DNA from: Macrostomum hystrix
Lineage: Eukaryota > Platyhelminthes > Macrostomidae
Length of the DNA: 64,000 nt
Reading direction: 5' to 3'
Assembly: GCA_950097015.1 (NCBI GenBank)
Contig: CATNEN010000007.1
Location: 12,029,001-12,093,000 of the forward strand
The notes under the pieces are model-generated. The model ran no database searches, had not been told where the DNA came from, and saw only the letters and a list, made by a program, of their open reading frames with translations. How positions within the stretch are numbered: the stretch's first letter is position 1; every line of letters starts with the position of its first letter. The translations under genes were made by a program, and so were the position numbers. Below are positions 55,863 to 64,000 of the stretch, piece by piece.

Positions 55863-58800
55863 TCACGGCTGCTGGCTGTACTTGGCGTGCATTCGCTGGG
55901 CCACCTCGTTCACGTAGGAGATGTCCGGCCTGGCGTCCGGGCTCGGGTGGATCATTGTGTTGACCAGGTCCCGCAGCTGGCGAGGGCATGGGGGTTCGGT
56001 AAATATCATTGGATGGGTCCCGTAGCTCACTTACTCTTATCCTATTCTGATTAGTTCAAGGAACTCTGGATATAGAACTTAGCTTAACACGCGAGGGTCT
56101 TCACTATTCAAGCCGCAAGAATAAACACCATAATTGTATATTTCAAGAGCTTCTTGATAATCAACTAGAGGCAGACTAAACACACACGGCATTCACACGA
56201 CCAGAACTCCGTAACCAATTAGACTTTTAGACCGTCCTTCCATTTCACAACTAAAACATTATTGAGTGTGTATTATTTATTTTATTATTCGTGAAAATGC
56301 TAATTACTTTTCTACTAGCGCTACTGTGAGTAGGCGGTGTAGTCAGTAAATCCTGAAAAAAACTTTTCTCACCTCGCTTGAGTAGATATCAGCTGGCAGT
56401 GGCGGGTAGTCGCACTGCTCAATTTTCTTGCACAGCGAGTACAGGTTCATCTTGTCGCCGTAGAACGGACTCTGCAGGGCGGCCATCTCGTACAGCAGGC
56501 AGCCGAGGGACCAGAGATCCGATTTGAAGTTGTAGCCGTTCTCGTGGATCCGCTCCGGACTCATGTAGTAGGGCGTGCCGACTGCGGTACAGAAGGTGAG
56601 GTTGGGCTTGTGCGTTCCAAATATTAAATCCCTGGGATTCGAATCCTCAATAACACATTGAAATGTAATACTAACTCATACGTGGGCTTTTTTAATCCGT
56701 CTAAATCCATGGGAATAAAAATCCTCAATACTACCTTAGATTTTAATCATCAATCCCTTGAATTTTAATCCTCAATCTCTAGGATTTGAATCCTCAATCC
56801 CATGAATTTTAATCCTCAATCTCTAGGATTTGAATCCTCAATCCCTTGAATTTTAATCCTCAATCTCTAGGATTTGAATCCTCAATCCCTTGAATTTTAA
56901 TCCTCAATCTCTAGGATTTGAATCCTCAATCCATTGAATTTTAATCCTTAATCCATAGGATTTGAATCCTTAATCCATTGGATTTGAATCCTCAATCCCT
57001 TGAATTTTAATCCTTAATCCATAGGATTTGAATCCTTAATCCATTGGATTTTAATCCTCAATCCATTGGATTTTAATCCCCAATCCATTGGATCTAAATC
57101 CTCAATCCCTTGGATTTTAATCCTCAATCCATTGGGGTTTAATTCTCAATCCCTAGGATTTTAATCCTCAATCCATTGGACGTAAATCCTCAATACCTAA
57201 GCTTTGAATACTCAGTCCCTTGAATTTTATCCCTAATCCATTGGATTTTTTTTCCTTAATCCATTGGATTTTATTCCTTAATCCATCGGATTTGAATCCT
57301 CAATCTTTACGATTTAAAATAGACATACTAAATCTTAATTTAGAACTTCAATTCTAAAAGTGGATTCTGTAGCCAATAAACGTAGAGTTGATATCTCAAC
57401 TCTACTCTACTCTCAACTCTAGAGTTGATAATCTCCAGATGATTATTTTCCAGTGTTTTGGATCCCAGTATCCATCATTTCACTCACCCAGCGAATGCGC
57501 ATTGGTGGTCTTGGAGCTGAAGAAGCGGCCGAGGCCCAGGTCACCCAGCTTCACCTGGCCGGTGGCTGTGATAAACACGTTGGCCGGCTTGATGTCTGCG
57601 TGAGGGCAGGTGGACTCGAATGGTGTAAAGCTCTCCTTTTTAAAACTTCAATGATCATGCCGCTTTCTAATCCTTAAAAAACATTTGACAGATCAAAAAA
57701 GTCTTATACAGATCCCAAGACAAGCTCTCCTTTTAAAAAATCCCAAACAGCTTCTTAAAGAAAAATGTTGCGAGTGGCAGCGCCTTTAACGCGTTTGCCT
57801 CTCGCACCAAGGTCCATGAGCTCGATTCCGCGGCGAGGCCACATTCATTTGGGGCGCAGCCGCAGAGAGAAGGCTTGGGGCTTGTTGTGCAATTTGGCCC
57901 CTTGAGGGCCAACCTCTAAGGCACAGTGAGAGTGTACACTGCCTGACGATGAGAAAGTCAGGGCAGATGTACAGATCACACACCTGTGTGAGCCTGTGCC
58001 TGCGAACGGTATCTGTGTGCTCAGGAGCCAGCAAAATGGGCAGAATCGCCTCCTCGCTGGCTGCAGTTCAAATGTCACCACATGATGAGCAATGCCTGCA
58101 GCCCTCCTGCAATTATTATCATTATTAATCATTTAAAAAAACCTTTGCCAAATCCCAAACAAGCCTCTTCAAGATCCCAAGTCAAGCCTCTTCCAAATCC
58201 CAAGACAAGCCAAAAATCAGATCCTTTTTACTCGTAGATCCCAAACAGGACTCTAATACGCTCCCTAGATTCAAACTATTAAACTTGTGAACATCTCTTG
58301 ATATGGAGGCAAAGACTCGAGTTCTCTATATTTGACACCGTTTCATCAATTTGACTAAAGCAGTCCACGGACACACACGCAGCAGGGCAGTCCCACCTCT
58401 GTGCATGATCCGCTTGGAGTGCATGTGGTCCAGGCCGCTGCAGATCTGCACAAAGTACTTCCAGATGGTCTTCTCCGGGATTAGGCGCTGCTGCTTCTTG
58501 AAGTGCTGAAAGAAAACCAGGACGAGGGGGGAGGAATTTGAGGGCCGGGTAGACTGGGAGGAGGCGTACACCGGTACAATGCCAGACAATGCACAATGGG
58601 AGGCGGGTGAGCTGGGACAGAGGCAGGAGACTGCAGGCCAGCTCATCGATCGGATCCAGCCCCTATGCTCACCTTGATCATGCGAGACAGATCCCCGGCA
58701 TCCGCCAGCTCCAGCACAATGTTCAGCTCATTGTTCTCAATGAATGAGGCCAGGTAGCGAATCACGTTCGGGTGGTCCAGTTGCTGCGGTGGGGGGAGGT

Positions 58801-60684
58801 GGAAATTATTCATGAAAGCCTGACGGGTCAATAATTAATCCCGCGTATCCCAAGGTGAGCTGGAGCACTTTTCACAATGGGCAAAAAAGAGGCGGCCAAG
58901 AAATGCTGAGTGGGCTAAAAACCTCTCAGGTAAAAACCTCTACCTTGAGCAAGTCGATCTCCTTGATGCAGTCTTGCCGGGCCTTGGCATCCATCATCTC
59001 GAAGATCTGCGGGGGCGGCAGGCTTCGGTGCTCAGATTGTTGATTTCTACTCAGTTTCAAACTCTGCAGTGATTGAGTTAGCTCGGTGTTAATGTGAGAA
59101 GCAGACAGGGCGAAGCAGCATTAGATTGAGGCACTGCGAACTGCATCGTCATTAAATCAAGCGGCAATCGGCTTTGATCACTGCGCAATGGCAGCAACAC
59201 TGCTCAAGCAATGCCTAATATGCTATCTAGAGTTCCTTTCTCTCTGTCGTTTGTTTAATCCTAATGCACTTTGATATAATCCCAGTTTGGGATCTAATCC
59301 CAGTTTGGGATCTAATCCCAGTTTGGGATCTAATCCCAGTTTGGGATCTAATCCCAGTTTGGGATCTAATCCCAGTTTGGGATCTAATCCCAGTTTGGGA
59401 TCTTATTCCACTCTCAAGCCAACCATGCAACTCTCCGCAGGTCGCCACAATACCTGAACCTTCTTCAGTGCCACCACACAGTCGTCCTCGCGACAGACGG
59501 CCCGCCAGACCTCACTGAACTGGCCCTTGCCAATCTTCTTGTCAATCTTGAACTTGGACAAGGAGCCATACTTGTTCTCTGGATCGTGATTGGGCACAAC
59601 AAATTCCGCGTCCATGGCTGCAACAATTGCAAATCGACTTCAATCAATCGATTGACTGAATCGATTGGGCAACAATCTCAGGCGTTAATAATTGCATGGT
59701 TAGAAACAAAGCTGATTAAATATTAATAAGTTAATTAGCAAAACACGATAAATATAGAATAGTTTTAATCAGTGCGCAGAAATTAGTTCGAATCTCGCTC
59801 GGCAGTGTGGTTAGGACATCGTTAATTAATGAGCAAGCAGTCAGATCACACCTGTTGCATTCATTGTACCATCCGCATAGCAACCAGTGTTCCCCTTGGA
59901 TGCATCGAATAAATAGTCTATTCTGGTCTAATTATAATTCTGCACTAACAGGGAGTCTCTAAATGTGCACTTATAAATAATAATGACTCAACAAAGGTGG
60001 ACTTAAGCATTGGGCTAATTTGGCTGGGTAGAGTGGGTGTCAGGTGAAGTGGGATGCCGGGTAGAGTGGGTGTCAGGTGAAGTGGGATGCCAGGTAGAGT
60101 GGGTGTCAGGTGAAGTGGGATGCCGGGTAGAGTGGGTGTCAGGTGAAGTGGGATGCCGGGTAGAGTGGGTGTCAGGTGAAGTGGGATGCCGGGTAGAGCG
60201 GGTGTCAGTCTGAGACCCTGGGTCAATCAGCTCATGTATGTATGCAATATTCATGCAGAATCTGCTCAGGTAATTATCAAGCAAGCCAGCTAAGCTATGA
60301 ACCTAGAATACATCCAAGGGAGAAGTGACCTGGATTGCCAGCAGCCCGCAGTGCAGTTGGCAGTACCTGGACTTTCTTTAGCGCCACAACCCTGCCATCC
60401 ACAATGCAATGCGCCTTGTAGACCACAGAGAACTGGCCCTTGCCAATGCGCTTCTCAATCTGCAGGTTGGCCAGGGTTGAGTAGGGATTCTCCTGCGGCA
60501 GCTGCATTGGGTAGCTGAAGTCAACATTGCAGGTGGCTGTGGCGGCAATTGGCTGAGCAGCAGCAGCTGTTGGGAAGCCAAGCGCCGTGTAGTAGAGTGT
60601 GCCCTGCTGCTGCGGCTGCTGCTGCTGCTGCTGGTGCAGAAATGCCTCGCCAAGATTGTAGCGATAGTCCTGCTGTCCCGCCAT
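55863..60684 (-). CDS. NEK6/7: NEK6/7 serine/threonine kinase, isoform from distal first exon (8 coding exons incl. alternative)
   Basis: NIMA-related mitotic kinase of the NEK6/NEK7 type. Minus-strand exons 60684-60367, 59006-58944, 58783-58673, 58505-58397, 57595-57488, 56581-56373 and 55976-55863, total 1032 nt (343 residues; human about 302-313). The first exon has a Gln-rich N-terminus, then the glycine-rich loop [10 protein letters not shown] and the lysine in VALKKVQ. Later exons give [26 protein letters not shown] (D201), DLGLGRFF (D219), activation-loop [16 protein letters not shown] (S235 corresponds to the Ser phosphorylated by NEK9 in vertebrates), [23 protein letters not shown] and a C-terminal [15 protein letters not shown]. 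All phases close. The ATG at 60684 follows an acceptor-like gtgcag by 6 nt. A second first exon lies within intron 1. Confidence 0.95.
56625..57330. repeat. Diverged ~20-27-bp repeats in NEK6/7 intron 5
   Basis: An older, imperfect array of units such as gaatttt-aatcctcaatc and aatccattggattttaatcc, occupying most of the 906-bp intron 56582-57487. Divergence is higher than in the other intron arrays. Confidence 0.88.
57770..58130 (+). mobile_element. Candidate tRNA-derived SINE in NEK6/7 intron 4
   Basis: Starts gcgagtggcagcgcctttaa, resembling a tRNA 5' end with a decayed A box. About 50 nt on, gagctcgattcc fits a B box. A body of about 270 bp follows, ending in an ATT-rich tail (aattattatcattattaatc). 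The flanking DNA on both sides is a local aaatcccaa-(g/a)aca repeat, so the element interrupts an array. No clear target duplication is seen. Confidence 0.5.
59270..59405. repeat. 18-bp minisatellite in NEK6/7 intron 1
   Basis: About seven perfect copies of gatctaatcccagtttgg. They lie between the proximal first exon (59454) and the shared second exon (59006). Confidence 0.97.
59454..59615 (-). CDS. NEK6/7: Alternative first coding exon of NEK6/7 (proximal isoform)
   Basis: A 54-codon exon starting [15 protein letters not shown] and containing its own glycine-rich loop [10 protein letters not shown] and lysine in VVALKKVQ. It ends in the same phase-0 junction as the distal first exon (KVQ|GTATTG versus KVQ|GTACTG). 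Splicing to 59006 would give a 291-residue kinase with a different N-terminus and different loop residues (E-V-W versus V-V-Y). The ATG is 2 nt after an acceptor-like attgttgcag. Because both exons encode kinase strands 1-3, they must be mutually exclusive; the arrangement looks like an exon duplication. Confidence 0.88.
60028..60205. repeat. 33-bp minisatellite between the two NEK6/7 first exons
   Basis: Five to six units of gtgggtgtcaggtgaagtgg plus gatgccgggtaga (33 bp). They lie between the distal (60367) and proximal (59615) first exons, in a region that should also hold the proximal promoter. Confidence 0.96.
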
Positions 60685-62025
60685 GTTTTGCTGCACTTTG
60701 AAGTTGGCAAATTGCTTGGCACTCTACCAAGTGAGATACACAGGCAAACCTAGCAACTAGAGTCATATCAAATTGCAACAATTGATAAATAAATCAGTTA
60801 TTATAAAGAATACTTCCTAAATTAAAAAGTTTAAACCATATTTTGTTTAGTCAAATGATATTGTAAATATCTCATTAACCAAAAGCAGAAAAATTGAGCT
60901 AGAAGATTTGAAGAAAAAAACACAAGCTTCTGAACTATTTTCCCTAAGAGTAAACAGCATTTCTGAGTAATATAATACTATGCATATTGAGCTCTTTAGT
61001 ATAAGTATATACATGTGAGTCTGTCATAAGATATAGGTTTACTTTGCTATGCCTATAATCTATATTATTTAGAATAAGTAGCATGCCTTGATTAAAAACC
61101 AAAGCCTAAATAGAAAACTAATTTCAAATTATAAACTGTCAAGGTATAAACATATGGAAAAAAAGATTAAAGAACATAACTTAAAATTAACAGAATAGCA
61201 CATATTTTTAAGCTATAGCACACATACAATATACTATCACAAGCATGTGATATAAATACACACAAACATATATTACTTATCATAAACATCTATCACAAGG
61301 ATAAAATCTTTATGCTATTGAAATGTACTTTATTTTAGCCCTCTAAAAGAAATACAATGTGAAATTATTTCTTAAGAATTTTTTTCATCTCCGCAACTCA
61401 TATCTCTTCTACTATATTCTACTCAAAGCAAAAAATGTATTGAATTGCAAAAAATGTTCTATTTCGATCATTACAGAAGCAACCAACCTCAGGACTGCTT
61501 CTAACAAACCCTTTTATTGAGTAAATTTAATCGTGTACTACAATATCTTCGTGCCTAGATAAAATTTTCACGCTCACTCTATTGACTTATTTTGCTTGGA
61601 CATAGTTAAATTTAGAACTGTTTCTTTGAACAAAATAAGCTAAATATGTAAAAGTGAGTACTGGAACCATTCTTGCAGGTCGCTTTCAAAGCAATATATA
61701 TTCAAGGATGTGCTTTCGACGAAATTTTGCACGAAAGTTTCGCAATGATAGTTTGATTTTGTTATGCTTTGCTTCCAATGGATACGAGCACGAAAAAAAT
61801 TGCTCTTGTTCAATTTTCAGTCACTTGCGTCGATTTTTCGAACGTATTAATTTCCCGATTGACATTCACATTCACATTCACATTCAAACAAGAGTATTGT
61901 AACTTAAAAAATAACCATTCAATTACAGCGAAACTTACAAGATCTTCTGATGCAACTAAGATAACGTTCCAAAATAAATATAATTTATTTTTGTCAATGC
62001 ATAAAAGAATTACACAGCTTTGAAG
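60685..62025. other. AT-rich NEK6/7 5' flank; nothing recognised
   Basis: AT-rich unique DNA between the NEK6/7 start and the 177-bp satellite. No element termini or genes are supported. Confidence 0.4.
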
Positions 62026-64000
62026 TTTGTTCCTATCTCCGCAGTGTATATTCTTGTACTTTCAAAAAGTAACTTCTACTGCATCAATCGCAATGAAAAT
62101 TTACAAAACCTCTGATGCAATCGAGTTGATTGGATGTGTAAAATTTCAGACTGATTCATGAAAGCGTCTGCGGGTTATTCAATGTTAAAGTGTGTTCGTA
62201 TCTCCGTAGTGTATTTTTGGGAGCCAGCTTGACATTCGCAGGCAGACACTTCTACTGCATCAATCGCAATGAAAATTTACAAAACCTCTGATGCAATCGA
62301 GTTGATTGGATGTGTAAAATTTCAGACTGATTCATGAAAGCGTCTGCGGGTTATTCAATGTTAAAGTGTGTTTCGTATCTCCGTAGTGTATTTTTGGGAG
62401 CCAGCTTGACATTCGCAGGCAGACACTTCTACTGCATCAATCGCAATGAAAATTTACAAAACCTCTGATGCAATCGAGTTGATTGGATGTGTAAATTTTC
62501 AGGCTGATTCATGAAAGCGTCTGCGGGTTATTCAATGTTAAAGTGTGTTTCGTATCTCCGTAGTGTATTTTTGGGAGCCAGCTTGACATTCGCAGGCAGA
62601 CACTTCTACTGCCTCAATCGCAATGAAAATTTACAAAACCTCTGATGCAATCGAGTTGATTGGATGTGTAAAATTTCATGCTGATTCATGAAAGCGTCTG
62701 CGGGTTATTCAATGTTAAAGTGTGTTTCGTATCTCCGTAGTGTATTTTTGGGAGCCAGCTTGACATTCGCAGGCAGACACTTCTACTGCCTCAATCGCAA
62801 TGAAAATTTACAAAACCTCTGATGCAATCGAGTTGATTGGATGTGTAAAATTTCAGGCTGATTCATGAAAGCGTCTGCGGGTTATTCAATGTTAAAGTGT
62901 GTTTCGTATCTCCGTAGTGTATTTTTGGGAGCCAGCTTGACATTCGCAGGCAGACACTTCTACTGCATCAATCGCAATGAAAATTTACAAAACCTCTGAT
63001 GCAATCGAGTTGATTGGATGTGTAAAATTTCAGGCTGATTCATGAAAGCGTCTGCGGGTTATTCAATGTTAAAGTGTGTTTCGTATCTCCGTAGTGTATT
63101 TTTGGGAGCCAGCTTGACATTCGCAGGCAGACACTTCTACTGCATCAATCGCAATGAAAATTTACAAAACCTCTGATGCAATCGAGTTGATTGGATGTGT
63201 AAAATTTCAGGCTGATTCATGAAAGCGTCTGCGGGTTATTCAATGTTAAAGTGTGTTTCGTATCTCCGTAGTGTATTTTTGGGAGCCAGCTTGACATTCG
63301 CAGGCAGACACTTCTACTGCCTCAATCGCAATGAAAATTTACAAAACCTCTGATGCAATCGAGTTGATTGGATGTGTAAAATTTCATGCTGATTCATGAA
63401 AGCGTCTGCGGGTTATTCAATTTTAAAGTGTGTTTCGTATCTCCGTAGTGTATTTTTGGGAGCCAGCTTGACATTCGCAGGCAGACACTTCTACTGCATC
63501 AATCGCAATGAAAATTTACAAAACCTCTGATGCAATCGAGTTGATTGGATGTGTAAAATTTCAGGCTGATTCATGAAAGCGTCTGCGGGTTATTCAATGT
63601 TAAAGTGTGTTTCGTATCTCCGTAGTGTATTTTTGGGAGCCAGCTTGACATTCGCAGGCAGACACTTCTACTGCATCAATCGCAATGAAAATTTACAAAA
63701 CCTCTGATGCAATCGAGTTGATTGGATGTGTAAAATTTCAGGCTGATTCATGAAAGCGTCTGCGGGTTATTCAATGTTAAAGTGTGTTTCGTATCTCCGT
63801 AGTGTATTTTTGGGAGCCAGCTTGACATTCGCAGGCAGACACTTCTACTGCATCAATCGCAATGAAAATTTACAAAACCTCTGATGCAATCGAGTTGATT
63901 GGATGTGAAAAATTTCAGACTGATTCATGAAAGCGTCTGCGGGTTATTCAATGTTAAAGTGTGTTTCGTATCTCCGAAGTGTATTTTTGGGAGCCAGTGC
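62026..64000. repeat. 177-bp satellite array, about 11 monomers, continues past window end
   Basis: Period 177 bp, measured from gggagccagc at 62219, 62396, 62573 and 62750. Monomers contain cgtatctccgtagtgtattt, gccagcttgacattcgcagg and aatttacaaaacctctgatg. The first copy (from 62026) is diverged; the rest differ by only a few bases (cagac/caggc/catgc, catcaa/cctcaa). The near-nucleosomal unit length is the usual size class of abundant eukaryotic satellites. It contains no open frame. Confidence 0.97.

Overview
This is metazoan nuclear DNA: six spliced or single-exon animal genes (GATA1/2/3-class factor, microsomal P450, UBE2N/Ubc13, DNAJC19/Pam18, EEIG1/FAM102 and NEK6/7) sit in a landscape dominated by tandem repeats. 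I count about 22 separate minisatellite or satellite arrays with unrelated units, covering roughly 40% of the window (summed by eye). Coding exons are GC-rich and intergenic DNA is AT-rich. Several genes have a 3'-splice-site-like AG within about 0-40 nt of the start codon, as in lineages with spliced-leader trans-splicing. A lophotrochozoan such as a free-living flatworm would fit, but the species cannot be fixed from the sequence.

Layout. 1-8250: a 16-bp array of about 515 units, cut by the window edge. 8638-10998 (-): a four-exon GATA factor. 11000-16520: gene-poor upstream DNA with three arrays and a GATA-motif cluster. 16530-22615: a 16-bp array split by a complete, very young Ty3/Gypsy retrotransposon (16953-21680; identical 232-bp LTRs, 4-bp target duplication). 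Its gag-pro overlap carries a -1 frameshift heptamer followed by a predicted pseudoknot. 23900-26120 (-): a two-exon P450. 28903-29152: a short inverted-repeat transposon with 9-bp duplications. 30686-31495: a non-autonomous hAT element with 8-bp duplications. 32150-39710: two putative single-pass microproteins (+) flanking a 4.5-kb array of 27/28-bp units. 40170-42530: three arrays. 42669-43124 (+): intronless UBE2N. 44222-45062 (+): three-exon DNAJC19 with a GC-AG intron. 46025-51167 (-): five-exon EEIG1/FAM102, convergent with DNAJC19. 54505-55505: a 19-bp array. 55863-60684 (-): NEK6/7 with two alternative first coding exons, both encoding the glycine-rich loop, and a SINE-like insertion in an intron. 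62026-64000: the start of a 177-bp satellite running off the end.

How it fits together. The genes are ordinary cellular functions: transcription control, oxidation chemistry, K63 ubiquitin chains, mitochondrial import, membrane-associated C2 signalling and mitotic kinase activity. They do not form a pathway or cluster. The striking property is architectural: most introns longer than about 400 bp are built around a minisatellite whose unit is found nowhere else in the window, while introns of 76-170 bp are repeat-free. All exon models were made by hand from splice signals and family resemblance. Reading phases close for each model, but none has been checked against transcripts or databases.
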